64,000 nt of DNA from Entamoeba invadens IP1 (taxonomy: Eukaryota; Evosea; Mastigamoebida; Endamoebidae). The position numbers and the translations under genes are program-made. The stretch is taken from NCBI RefSeq assembly GCF_000330505.1, contig NW_004443767.1:264623-328622 (forward strand). The letters run 5' to 3'. The notes under the pieces are model-generated. The model was not told the DNA's origin and ran no database searches. It was given only the letters and a program-made list of their open reading frames with translations. Positions 1 to 10,800 of the stretch are shown here, piece after piece. Each line of letters opens with the position of its first letter. Position 1 is the first letter of the stretch.

Positions 1-249
1 TCGCACTGTTGAAAGACTCTACATTCTTATTCATATCATTTTGTTATTAATTTGTTATACATCGTTCAATATTTTGTTATATCTCCTTGTTTATTTCAAA
101 ATTAAATACTAAACAAATAATTTTATTATTTGAAAATATTAAAAAATATTACTAAAATCTTTAAATAACTTTTACCTATTTTATATTAGTTTTTAATTGT
201 TTTATCAACAATTAAAAATAAGTTTTAAAAAAACATTCTAATTAAGTTT
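1..249. other. AT-rich flank downstream of P-glycoprotein
   Basis: This is AT-rich DNA with homopolymer runs. It lies past the stop codon of the minus-strand P-glycoprotein gene and probably holds its 3' UTR and polyadenylation region. I see no ORF or RNA gene. Confidence 0.5.
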
Positions 250-3200
250 TCAAGCAAGTTGCTGTTGTGCCAAGGAATAATAAAATCCTTTTTGTTTCAA
301 AAGCTCTTGATGTGTTCCCTTTTCGACAACTTTTCCTTTTACAATTACCAATATTTCATCTGCATTCACAATAGTAGACAGTCTGTGAGCGACGATGATA
401 GTAGTTCTCCCATTAGCTGCCTTTTCAAGAGCGTCTTGAACAACTTTTTCCGATTGTGTGTCGAGTGCACTTGTTGCTTCATCAAGCAACAATATTTTTG
501 GGTTTCTAATCAGTGCTCGTGCTATCGCTATCCGCTGTTTCTGCCCACCTGATAACTGTCCCCCTCTCTCACCCACTTCAGTATTATACCCCTCAGGCAT
601 AGCACTGATAAAGTCATGTGCATTCGCCATTTTAGCGACGCGGTACACATCTTCACAACTTACTTCCATCCCTCTTGGAACTCCTCTCATGATATTTTCC
701 ATGACACTTCCACTAAACAACACAGGCTCTTGTCCAACGAGCCCAATTTGGCTCCTCAGAAACTCGACGTCAAGTTGTGTAACGTCGATGTCATCAATAG
801 TCACACACCCCTTTGTGGGGTCATAAAATCGTTCCAAAAGTTGAATCCCAGTGCTTTTCCCGCTTCCTGACGCTCCCACAAAAGCGACCGTCTTCCCTTG
901 ATTTGCTTTGAATGACACGCCCTTCAAAACTGGATTTTGCAACCGAGTGGGGTATCTAAAAAATACGTCTCTAAATTCGATATTTCCTTCAATGTTCTCC
1001 CTCTTCACTCCACCCTTTTTACAATCAATGTGAGGAGTTCTCTTCGTTATTTGCTCAACATTGGAAGCACATTTCAAAGCTTTTCCAACATCTGGCATTA
1101 TACTACCAATATCAATAACACCCTTTAACACTGTCAACATACTTACCATTGCCTTTAGAATATCAATGTAATTGCCAAGGAAGTTTCTTATAAACTGCAA
1201 CGTTGGGACATTAGTGGATGTGTCTTTCTTCAAAAAGGTGATTGAAACACTCCACCCAAATGCCTGGCCAAAAAATGGCATAGCTACTGGAATAGCACAG
1301 ACCAATGCCATCAAAGGTGTCATATACACAAGTGTCTTGATAGGTTTCTTGAGTTGTTGTTGAAACGTTTCAAAGAAGTGGACTTCCTTGCCAAGACTTT
1401 GAACGGTCTTCATCGCTTCAACTGCTTCTACTAATGTGTTCCCAGAAGCTGCATAAGCCTTTTCCATTGGAGACGCAGCACTTTTATTCAGTTTTGCGTC
1501 TAATATAAAACTCCCAACACCAAAAGGTGCAAGGCACATGATACACAATGTGATCCGATAGTCAAACGATAACGATAGAGATAGACCACACACCACAGTG
1601 GATAACACTTGCAACACATTTCCAATCCGTTCTGCAGAGATTCCTTTGACTGTGGTGACTTCTGAAGACAGTCGTGTGGTCAGTAACCCTACCATATTCT
1701 CCTTTCGATCGAAAAACCCTATCTCTTGTGATAAGATGGAGTCGAACATCTTCACGCGAAGTCGACCCATAAAACTATTACTTGTAATACCAAAACTACT
1801 TAAAGACATGAAATTGGAAACAAATCCAGCAAATGCTATCCCTAATAACTTTAAACACCCATCACGCACCTCGACTTTAATATCCTCAGTCACCGATTCT
1901 GGTGTTGTAATTTGAGAAAACACACTCGTCAAACATACAAATTGATATGCAAAGAGGGGGAATAACACACCTACACCCATTGACCCTATTGCACCGATCA
2001 AAATACCAATGTGTTCATGACGAAGGTTATTGAGAATGTACCTTGGCAACAGAAATCGTGTGGACTTCTTCGCTTCCTTCTTTTCATATTCAACAAAGTC
2101 TTCCTCTTTTTTAACACCTTCACTATCTTCTTCATTCTCATTCTCAACTTTCAGGGGTTGGTCAATCGCAATCGTCCCAGGCTCGACATTTTTATGGGCG
2201 TTATCTTGGTCGACCTTCTCTTCAATGGTTTGCCGTTTAACTAAAGTGTAATACTCCCCTTTCAACTCCATTAAATCCTGATGTGTTCCACTTTCTATGA
2301 CTTCTCCTTGGTGCATCACCATTATTTTATTCGCATTTTTGATAGTAGACAGTCTGTGAGCGACGATGATAGTAGTTCTCCCATTAGCTGCCTTTTCAAG
2401 AGCGTCTTGAACAACTTTTTCCGATTGTGTGTCGAGTGCACTTGTTGCTTCATCAAGCAACAATATTTTTGGGTTTCTAATCAGTGCTCGTGCTATCGCT
2501 ATCCGCTGTTTCTGCCCACCTGATAACTGTCCCCCTCTCTCACCTACTAAAGTGTCAAATTTGTCAGGCAAGTCCATCACAAAATCATATGCATTCGCCA
2601 TTTTAGCAACTCTAATTATATCATCTTCACTCACGTTTTGTTGTTCTTGTGCACCAAGTAAAATGTTGTCTTTGATTGTTCCACTAAACAACACAGGCTC
2701 TTGTCCAACAACCCCAATTTGGCTCCTCAGCCATTTGAGTTGTAAATCTTTAATACACACTCCATCCAATACCACCTGTCCTCCTGTCACATCATACATC
2801 CTTTGAACCAATTGAAGACATGTACTTTTGCCACATCCCGAGGATCCTACCAATGCAACAGTCTCTCCTCCAGCTATCTTCAAATCAAGACCTTTCAAAA
2901 TGGGTTTTTCACGTCTTGTTGGGTAGCTAAATTGTACGTCACTGAACTCTATATTTCCAAGACATACTTCTGGCACTTTCCCGGAAGTATTGAGTACATC
3001 GACGTCGGGGATTCTGTCAATGATTTGGTAAATTCGATACGCAATTGACTTTGCAGTCGACACACACCCAATTGGAACAGCTACCATAGAGAGTGATTGC
3101 GAGGACAATACCATAGCCAAGAATACAGTTAAAATAGTCCCAGAAGATGTATTTGAACTCCCCCCTTTTCCTTGCATCACTAAGAACCCATAGTAACACC

Positions 3201-4146
3201 CTAAAGCATTGAAGCCAAAAAGACACATGAAGACAACACCAAACCCAATTCCATTGACAATACTCGATATCGCATTGTACTTAGTAGTTCTTTGAATGTT
3301 TTCTTTATAGCTTTTTCCAAAGGCTTCCTCTTGTGAAAGAGACTGAACTGTTCGAATATTGCCAATGGTAGACTCGGCAATGGCAGCAGCTTTCCCATAG
3401 AAGACTTGTTGTTTTCCATTTGAATACGCAGTGGTTTTACCAATAGCAAAGAGGGCAAGGAACATGAAGGGAAGTGCCGAGATGACGACAAGTGCCAAAT
3501 CCCAACACTTGACCAACGCGATTGTATATCCCGTTATAAACGTAGCGACTGTATTAAGTAACTGCCCTACTTTGTTTCCAATACCCTCTTCTATCAATTT
3601 AACATCAGACCCGACTCGTGCAGCCAATTCTCCAAGTTCGTGTGCGTCGTACCAAGCTGCGTCTTGTCTTAAAAGAGTCTTGAAATACAATTTTCTGATT
3701 TTGATTCCTTGTCTAGTGGATAAGATATTGAAGCATATCGTTTTAAGAATACCACCAAGGAAATTACCAAGACCAATCCAAGCAAGTTGACGTACAATTT
3801 TCATCAACTCATCTTCAAGTTTTGAAATGATGACTGTGTTCAATGCATGTTGTTGTTCTAAAGTTAAATAAAGAAGTTGAGAAGTGTCTTGGCTATATGG
3901 GTTCATCGTATCTACAACATTACCGACTAATAAGATGACTATAGGAAACATTATACCATTCGCTACATCGCCAATAATACCTCCGAATAACAAAAGAAGG
4001 TCTAATGTGTCTGAAAAGCGATATAATTTCGGAAGACTGAGGGAGCCTTTGTACTCATCAGTTGTACTACACTGAGTAACTTCAGTTGGGTCAGGTGTCA
4101 CATTAAATATTGTGAAATCGGTGTTTTCTCGAAGTTGAACACTCAT
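250..4146 (-). CDS. P-glycoprotein-type ABC transporter (ABCB/MDR family)
   Basis: This is a full-size 1298-residue ABC exporter with the layout TMD1-NBD1-TMD2-NBD2. It is expected in the plasma or vacuolar membrane, exporting hydrophobic compounds with ATP hydrolysis. NBD1 has a Walker A (GSSGCGKST, about residue 433), LSGGQ signature (about 538), Walker B LLLDEATSALD and an H-loop His. NBD2 has GASGSGKST (about 1092), a second LSGGQ (about 1197) and the same Walker B. Both ATP sites therefore look competent. Hydrophobic TMD segments lie at about residues 50-370 and 700-1010, joined by an acidic and basic linker near 640-690. The length matches the family norm of about 1280-1300. The start is a clear ATG. 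A 203-bp block of the two NBDs is identical at the DNA level, which suggests recent gene conversion. Family assignment is very secure; the drug or lipid substrate is not visible. Confidence 0.97.
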   Translation of the reverse strand: MSVQLRENTDFTIFNVTPDPTEVTQCSTTDEYKGSLSLPKLYRFSDTLDLLLLFGGIIGDVANGIMFPIVILLVGNVVDTMNPYSQDTSQLLYLTLEQQHALNTVIISKLEDELMKIVRQLAWIGLGNFLGGILKTICFNILSTRQGIKIRKLYFKTLLRQDAAWYDAHELGELAARVGSDVKLIEEGIGNKVGQLLNTVATFITGYTIALVKCWDLALVVISALPFMFLALFAIGKTTAYSNGKQQVFYGKAAAIAESTIGNIRTVQSLSQEEAFGKSYKENIQRTTKYNAISSIVNGIGFGVVFMCLFGFNALGCYYGFLVMQGKGGSSNTSSGTILTVFLAMVLSSQSLSMVAVPIGCVSTAKSIAYRIYQIIDRIPDVDVLNTSGKVPEVCLGNIEFSDVQFSYPTRREKPILKGLDLKIAGGETVALVGSSGCGKSTCLQLVQRMYDVTGGQVVLDGVCIKDLQLKWLRSQIGVVGQEPVLFSGTIKDNILLGAQEQQNVSEDDIIRVAKMANAYDFVMDLPDKFDTLVGERGGQLSGGQKQRIAIARALIRNPKILLLDEATSALDTQSEKVVQDALEKAANGRTTIIVAHRLSTIKNANKIMVMHQGEVIESGTHQDLMELKGEYYTLVKRQTIEEKVDQDNAHKNVEPGTIAIDQPLKVENENEEDSEGVKKEEDFVEYEKKEAKKSTRFLLPRYILNNLRHEHIGILIGAIGSMGVGVLFPLFAYQFVCLTSVFSQITTPESVTEDIKVEVRDGCLKLLGIAFAGFVSNFMSLSSFGITSNSFMGRLRVKMFDSILSQEIGFFDRKENMVGLLTTRLSSEVTTVKGISAERIGNVLQVLSTVVCGLSLSLSFDYRITLCIMCLAPFGVGSFILDAKLNKSAASPMEKAYAASGNTLVEAVEAMKTVQSLGKEVHFFETFQQQLKKPIKTLVYMTPLMALVCAIPVAMPFFGQAFGWSVSITFLKKDTSTNVPTLQFIRNFLGNYIDILKAMVSMLTVLKGVIDIGSIMPDVGKALKCASNVEQITKRTPHIDCKKGGVKRENIEGNIEFRDVFFRYPTRLQNPVLKGVSFKANQGKTVAFVGASGSGKSTGIQLLERFYDPTKGCVTIDDIDVTQLDVEFLRSQIGLVGQEPVLFSGSVMENIMRGVPRGMEVSCEDVYRVAKMANAHDFISAMPEGYNTEVGERGGQLSGGQKQRIAIARALIRNPKILLLDEATSALDTQSEKVVQDALEKAANGRTTIIVAHRLSTIVNADEILVIVKGKVVEKGTHQELLKQKGFYYSLAQQQLA
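371..573 (-). repeat. 203-bp exact intragenic repeat, copy in NBD2
   Basis: This block encodes signature, Walker B, D-loop and H-loop of NBD2. Read base by base, it is identical to 2342-2544, offset by 1971 bp. Identity stops abruptly at both ends, as expected of a conversion tract. Confidence 0.95.
2342..2544 (-). repeat. 203-bp exact intragenic repeat, copy in NBD1
   Basis: This is the NBD1 partner of the repeat at 371-573, with no mismatch across 203 bases, synonymous sites included. Flanking NBD sequence diverges normally. Confidence 0.95.
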
Positions 4147-5022
4147 AATTTGATTGTGTGGAATGGAATTAATATGGAGTTTAAATAGAAATGACGCAGA
4201 TGTGTTGAGTGAATAAATTAAAGTGGTGAGGGATATGTCTGTAAACTGTTTTGGAATACTAAAAATCGGTCCGCTGTTTTACGAATAATTCATGTGTTTT
4301 TTGTTTCGAGTAAAAAAAATTTGGATTTTTAGTGTTTTTGCCGCTTTTTAAGCACTTTTTTTTTTGAAAAAATCAATTTTGTTATAGTTTATTAATAAGA
4401 AATTTAAATTTAATTATAAGTTGTTTTTTTTAAATAATATTCTTAAATATTTAGAAATATTTTTATATTTATTATCTAAACAAAAATAGTTTCATTATTA
4501 TTATTTTTTTAATATAATAGCAATAAATGAAAAAAATTATGACTGGCTTAAAGGGGCAAAAATACAGGGAAACTATATATAATAAAAAAACAATTGAAAT
4601 ATAGTATTTATTATTTCAAAAGAAAGAACTTTTTGGAACAATATTAACAAAGTTGAGCAAAAATGTTGTTTTTAACTATATTTTATTACATTTTTGTTAT
4701 AAAATATAGTTGTATTTATAAATGTGATTAATAATACCGTCAGTTTTTCAATTGTGTATTATTATAATAAATATGAATACATAAAAAAAAACAATCAAAA
4801 TTCAAAAAAAAATATTTTTTTGAAGAAAACCTCTTTGGATAATTGAATTAATGGTATACACGTAGTTGGATTAAAAAAGAAACCAATTAAAACATAAAAA
4901 TATATTAATAATTAAAAAACATAATACACATAAATGATAAATTGGTAACAAAAAAGTCCACATCCCATATCATTACAATCACTTACCAAAGAAATCAATC
5001 CTTCAATCTCAATAATTAAACG
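4147..5022. other. Divergent intergenic region, P-glycoprotein / EF-hand gene
   Basis: This is 876 bp of very AT-rich DNA holding two divergent promoters. Apart from the TATA-like box at 4179-4187 I see only homopolymer runs and no ORF of weight. Confidence 0.5.
4179..4187 (-). promoter_or_regulatory. TATA-like box of P-glycoprotein gene
   Basis: The minus strand reads TATTTAAAC 33-41 nt upstream of the ATG. This matches the Entamoeba TATA-like consensus, known from E. histolytica as GTATTTAAA(G/C), at the usual distance. Confidence 0.6.
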
Positions 5023-5967
5023 ATGAGTGTGTTACAATGGGCTGTCTTTTGTGATAACGACAAAACTGGCCGCAAAAAGTTGTCTCCAGAAGATGTTCTT
5101 CCAAGTATTTATGCTCGTGTCTACAACATCACTCCGATGCCACCCCATGATGAAATTATGCCATTGATAGAATCAAGTATGTGTTACATTATTTTCGACT
5201 TATGTGATGTCGACAATGATGGGTACTTGGACTTCACCGAATTTTGTCATTTCACAAAGTGTTTTGAAGTTCCTCTCAACAAGAACCCAGACTTTTGTTT
5301 CATCACAGAGATCCAAGCACTATTTGTAGCAATAGATGCAGATCTTTCAGGCATGATTTCCGAGGAAGAAATCACTGCCGCTCTCCTTAAAATTGGTAAG
5401 AAGAACAAGACACTTAAAAAACATTTGTCTTCTTTGGAAGAGTATGCTAACAACTTACAAACAAAAGAAGCTGTTTCCAAAAACGACTTTTTAAAGAGTT
5501 TGGTGAAGACTGAAATTTACAACGAGTACAAAACAGACATTTACCACGAGGTGTTCCATTCTTTCGACAAAACAGGAAATGGTAAATTGGACTCTTCTGA
5601 GATATCATTTATGTTAGAAAGCTTATACCCAAATGGTGTGGAAATCGCTGGATGCTCTGCAATTGTTCTTGAGTTACTTGACAAAGATAAAGACAATGAA
5701 ATCAGTCTTGAAGAAATCATTCCATTTTTGGACGTTCTCAAAGACCTCCCAGAAAATGGAAGACTTACTAAAGAGATGCTTTTTAAAGCGTTCTTTAAAT
5801 TAATAGACTATGACAACGATGGTGTTATTGAATTCGACGAAATGGATCGTTTTAAGTCACTCAAAAGTATTACTCCACTCAGATCAAAATTAGAGAAGCT
5901 TTTTAAACAATTCGGAGACGACGATGTGACCTACGAACAGTTCCTTTCTCTTGCAAACGCACTCTAA
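5023..5967 (+). CDS. Multi-EF-hand calcium-binding protein (calbindin-like)
   Basis: This 314-residue protein is built almost wholly of EF-hands. Loops fitting the 12-residue DxDxDGxxxxxE pattern lie at residues 62-73, 105-116, 182-193, 220-231 and 262-273. The fourth has Asn in place of the usual Gly at position 6. A degenerate sixth loop is visible near residues 10-22. Six hands in about 300 residues resembles the calbindin/calretinin/secretagogin layout rather than four-hand calmodulin. There is no signal peptide or membrane segment, so it is probably a cytosolic calcium buffer or sensor. The ATG start follows a short AT-rich leader. It is divergent from the P-glycoprotein gene. EF-hand assignment is certain; the cellular role is not known. 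Confidence 0.92.
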   Translation: MSVLQWAVFCDNDKTGRKKLSPEDVLPSIYARVYNITPMPPHDEIMPLIESSMCYIIFDLCDVDNDGYLDFTEFCHFTKCFEVPLNKNPDFCFITEIQALFVAIDADLSGMISEEEITAALLKIGKKNKTLKKHLSSLEEYANNLQTKEAVSKNDFLKSLVKTEIYNEYKTDIYHEVFHSFDKTGNGKLDSSEISFMLESLYPNGVEIAGCSAIVLELLDKDKDNEISLEEIIPFLDVLKDLPENGRLTKEMLFKAFFKLIDYDNDGVIEFDEMDRFKSLKSITPLRSKLEKLFKQFGDDDVTYEQFLSLANAL

Positions 5968-6105
5968 ATTGATCGTAGATGTTTGATCCATTTCTTCAAT
6001 TCAAATATAGTATTAGTATAATATCTGAATTATATAATTATTTATAAATAAAACTATAGTAATATAATTAAGTAATTATTAAATTATAGTTTTGAGCTTG
6101 TATTT

Positions 6106-7371
6106 TTAGAACCACGAGACGATGGAAATGGACTCTACTTTCCTTTCATTTTGCTTATAAAAGGTCTCGTCATTGATTCCATCGAAGAACTGAGTGATGC
6201 CTAAAGAGTAAACGATGTCTCCCGTCTTTTTAATAATGAAGGCGTTTCCTACAGAGAACACATTCTCGGACTTTAAATCAAACAATTCCAATGTCTCCGT
6301 TCCCCCAGTTGTCTTGAATCTTTTTGCGAGAGTTTTAGTTGGTGATAACGTGAAGATGAAATGCTTTTCATCAAACCCAACCCCTATTTTAGACTCTTTA
6401 GCTTTATTCTTAGTCTCTAAAATAGTCTCCGAGTTAAACGACCCAAAGACTTCCTTTTCCGTTGTCTTTATTATAAACATTATATTCTTCTTCCCTTTTA
6501 ACATGTCGATGAATGAATGTGGTATACCACTTCTGTCTCCAAAGTATGTGGCAAGCACATCGACACCATCGAGTCCAGTCCACTCCGACATTTCTTGATA
6601 GAATGATGGTCTTTCACAAAGACCCAAATTGTTTCTGTATATGTTCTTCCAAAGGAGTGGAAGACTCTTCATGAACTGTTCTGAAAATGCAATGCTCTTC
6701 TTATTGACTTCTTCAAATTGTCTGACAACCTTCCGAAGAGACATAAGCTGCGTTTCGACATTTCCAATTGCTAAGGTGGTCAATGTAAAACTTTGTCGAT
6801 ACTTCTTTTTCATCACTTTTTCTGTTGCTTGAATGCATTGATTCACCTCGCTCATATCAAATTTGGTCTCAACACGAGGAGACACAACACTCGACTTCTT
6901 GTCCTCTTTATTTTGAAGTTCCGCTTTGATGGTTGCAAGTTCGTTGTATGCGTTCACAGGCATAAAGTGTTCTTCCATTCTCCCTTCGAGCTTTTGAAGA
7001 TCGTCTTGTGTCACTTTTGTCGCTTCAAACGTCTCGAATTTCCTTTTCAAGTCTTCGACTTCTTGTGACATAGAAATGTACTCATCAATTTTTGGTTTTG
7101 TTGTTGGAGTCGAATAACTACGGGAAGTTGGTAAGGTGGGACTTTTCACTTCCTTGGACAAAGAATGGGAAGTCTCGAGGATGCGAAGACGACCATTCAC
7201 CTCTTTTTTCAAGTCTTCTAAAGCACTCATTAAATTTAAATAATTCAAATCAGACTGACTCACTTTATTATTCACATCACATCGTAAATTGTTCTGCTCC
7301 GCTTTGATAGTTTCGAAGTCTTTTATTATACTTTCTTTAAATTGTAAATAGTCTTGTGTGGCTTCACTCAT
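6106..7371 (-). CDS. Coiled-coil protein with C-terminal TLDc-like domain
   Basis: This protein has 421 residues. The first 240 or so are charged and rich in heptad-like Leu/Ile and Lys/Glu runs, so they should form a coiled coil. The C-terminal part (about 245-421) resembles a TLDc domain: a strand reading IMFIIKTTEKEVFGSF, later an ENVFSVGNAFIIKK strand, and a closing segment ending VESISIVSWF, like the family's terminal ExxxxEVW motif. Proteins that pair a coiled coil with TLDc-like domains recur in Entamoeba, but I know no proven function; TLDc proteins elsewhere act in oxidative stress and V-ATPase regulation. There is no signal peptide. The start is ATG with TTGAAA a few bases upstream. 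The TLDc call is a pattern judgement and could be an Entamoeba-specific relative. Confidence 0.7.
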   Translation of the reverse strand: MSEATQDYLQFKESIIKDFETIKAEQNNLRCDVNNKVSQSDLNYLNLMSALEDLKKEVNGRLRILETSHSLSKEVKSPTLPTSRSYSTPTTKPKIDEYISMSQEVEDLKRKFETFEATKVTQDDLQKLEGRMEEHFMPVNAYNELATIKAELQNKEDKKSSVVSPRVETKFDMSEVNQCIQATEKVMKKKYRQSFTLTTLAIGNVETQLMSLRKVVRQFEEVNKKSIAFSEQFMKSLPLLWKNIYRNNLGLCERPSFYQEMSEWTGLDGVDVLATYFGDRSGIPHSFIDMLKGKKNIMFIIKTTEKEVFGSFNSETILETKNKAKESKIGVGFDEKHFIFTLSPTKTLAKRFKTTGGTETLELFDLKSENVFSVGNAFIIKKTGDIVYSLGITQFFDGINDETFYKQNERKVESISIVSWF

Positions 7372-7878
7372 CGTTTCAATCTTTCCTTTTTCAATTATCT
7401 TTTTTCGACTTTCTTAATAAAGAAATACTTGCAAAGAAGTCGGACTTGATGTATTAATAGATTATAATTAAAAATTGTTAATTCATTAGTTTATTAAATA
7501 ATTAAGTTAGTTCTACATTTATTCTTTTGCTGTTTAAAAAACCAATTAAGTCATAGTATTTTAACTTGATTATTTTTAAATATTTAAAATTATAAATATA
7601 ATTATATTCTTAAAAAATTATTAGAATATTAATGTTAATAAATAAATCATTTAAAATTATAGATCAAATAGAATTGTTTATTATCTTAATAATTATTAAT
7701 AAAAATGTAATAATTAAACAATAAACTAAATTATTATTTATCATAGCATAATTAATAATTTTGTATTAGTTTATAAAAACAACAACATTTAAACAATCAT
7801 AAATTAAATAATTTAATTCAAATTTTATATTTAATAAATTCTAATTGAAAAAAAACTTTTCAGATCCGTCAAGAGAGG
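7372..7878. other. Divergent intergenic region, TLDc-like / AMP deaminase
   Basis: This is 507 bp of AT-rich DNA between two divergent genes. It must contain both promoters. No coding or structured element is visible. Confidence 0.5.
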
Positions 7879-10800
7879 ATGAGTAGTATCTCACAAGATT
7901 TTTTTAAAGATTACTCATATTTCACAATCACTCGTGCACTCTCATCAGTGACTTCCGAGGAACAAGCAGCTTCCATTGAGATTCGTAAAGTGCTTGCTCT
8001 TCGAAACAAATATATGTACATCGGAGATAAAGAGGTTTATCCACTACACCACGAACACTCACAAGTGATAACTCCCGACACTACATCGACGATATCAATT
8101 CACAAAGGCGTTTTTGAAGTCTCGTTGACGGGTGTGTCTCATCCCGTTGGTTACGAAGACTATTTGAAGGATTATAAAGCACTTTTGGACTGTTGCGAAC
8201 ACCGAGCCGTCAAAAGTCTAGCCGAGAAACGTCTGAGTGAGTTGGACAGGAAGTTCAAATTACATTACTTACTCAACTCACAAAAGTCAAAGACTCTGAC
8301 CAGCTCGGAGGATATCCACACCATCGCCAAAGTCGACACACACATACACGCGGCAGCGTGTATGACCGAGTCACAGCTTTTAGATTTTCTCCATGAAAAG
8401 AACACGACGAGTAAAGATGAAGTGGTCGGGTATGTCACTACAGAAAGTGGAGAGAAGAAGCTCGAGACATTGGACCAAATGTGCAAACGTCTTGGTGTGA
8501 ACTTGGAGGAGTTTACGTTGAACCAATTAGGCGTGAGAGCGGGAACAGACTTCTTCAATCGGTTTGATCTCTTCAACGCCAGTTACAAAATTGGTGGTGA
8601 GGACTTGCTTAGGACCGTCTTCTTGAAGTGTGAGAATTACATGGGTGGGAAGTACTTTTCTGAGTTGATTCATCTTGTTTTCGACCAACTGAACAACACA
8701 CCAGTGAGACTGGAATTACGACTGAGCATCTATGGAAGATCTATGGACGAGTGGGAGAACCTTGCGGAGTGGGTGGATAAGTGGCATGTCTCTCACCCAC
8801 AGAATCGATGGATGATACAATTCCCTCGAATCTTCCACGTGTGCAGAGGGAAGAAGGAGAACTTCACCTTCGAGAATTACATTGACAATCTCTTCAAACC
8901 CCTTTTCGAAGCAACAAAAAACCCGGAGAAGTATCCAGTGCTGTCGAAGTTCCTTGAAAGTGTGTCTGGATTTGATTCTGTGGATGATGAGAGTGCTTTG
9001 GAACAGACTGTTGGAAATTTGCCGTCCGCGGAACTTTGGAACAAAAGTGAAAACCCGCCGTACTTCTATTATATGTACTACACGTACGCAAATATCGCTG
9101 TTTTGAATTCGTACAGAACTACAAGAGGAATGAACACTTTCGATTTAAGGCCGCATTGTGGAGAGTCGGGCCATGTCCACCATTTGGCATCGGCTTATTT
9201 GACAGCGAGAGGAATTAACCACGGCATTCGACTTGTTGTAAGCCCCGTTTTGGAGTATCTGTATTACTTGACTCAAATCGGCCTTGCGGTGTCGCCGTTG
9301 AGTAATCACAACTTGTTCTTGCCATACGACAAAAGCCCGTTTGACACCTTCTTCAAGTGTGGTTTGAACGTTTCTCTGTCTTCGGATGATCCGTTACAAT
9401 TTCACAGGACACAAACGCCTTTAATGGAAGAGTATGCAATTGCACAACAGACGTGGAATTACGTCACGGGGGATTTGGCTGAAATAGCATACAACAGTGT
9501 GTTGCAGTCTGGGTTCACAGAAGAAGAGAAGGAGGTCATGTTAGGACCACACTTCAAGAACTTTTCGAAGGAGAATTCTGATAAAACGCGACTTACGTTG
9601 ATCAGAAAGAATTACAGAGATAACTGTTTACAAATAGAAAAGGAGTACATCGACGCGCTTTCAAATGAAGGTTGTTTGAAGAAGAGTCGACTGTTTGCAG
9701 ACATTCCGTATTCTAAAATCAATGTGACGTACCCAGACAAAGGTACCCAAGAAGATGTTGAAGTGATACGGAAGTTGGAGTTTTGGCTCGATGTGCGACA
9801 AAAGTACCGAACGTACTGCTCAAGAATCAGAAGTGCTCGGAAGGGACTTTTCCATCCCAATTCAAGACCAACACAAGTCGCTGCGTTTGATGGTGGTGTT
9901 TTCAATATTTACACTGAAGAAGCACTTTGTGAGAAAGACAAGTACCACTTGGCTGTTGTGTACTGCCAAGAGTGCAAGACGCGATTTTGTGCGAAGTGTT
10001 TCAGAGAGACACACCACCATATTTATCATTCGCTGCTGCAACTCAACTGTAAGAAGTCGTTTGACATTGTTGACGACGAGCAATTTTTTGGAGACTACAA
10101 GGCATTGACTAAATTCTATCAAAGTGGACCGGCTCGATCGTTCTGTTTTAGACAGTTGCACGTCAGAAGCGAGTTATTCCAGTTGTACCACCTACTCAAT
10201 GAAAAGATCGAAGCGAACGAACAAACTGATTTGAAGACTGATTTTGACCAGACAATTAAAGTGGACACACACGTGCATGCCAATAGAGCGTTCCACCCCA
10301 CAGATTTACTTGAAATTATTAAACAAAAATTGCAGGAAGAACCAGACAGAGTTGTTGTGAAGAAGAAAGAAGTGAAAGGCGTGAAGTACGACAGTCTGAC
10401 CCTGAAAGAGCTCTTCAACGTTCTTGGAATCACACAAATCGATCTTCATGCACTGAACGTACAATCTGATCCGTCACTTGTTTCACGATTTGATTTGTGG
10501 CTTAGTAAGTACTACCCCTTTGGAGAGGCCATTCTCAAAGAACTATTCTTGTCAATGAACAACGACATTGGTGGAGAGTACTTGTGCTCACTCCTCAGAG
10601 ACATTTTGTTTGATCGGATGAAAGAAATGGAGAACGTAAAGACGGAGTACCGATTTAATGTAAGCACTTCCGATCTCTACGAACTCGAAGGGTGGTCGTC
10701 TAAGTTGGTAGATGCCGGATTGATACAACCAGATATCAACAGTTACGTTATTGCCATTCCAAGAATCTACGGGAGATGGAAGAGTATGGGGTTGGTCAAC

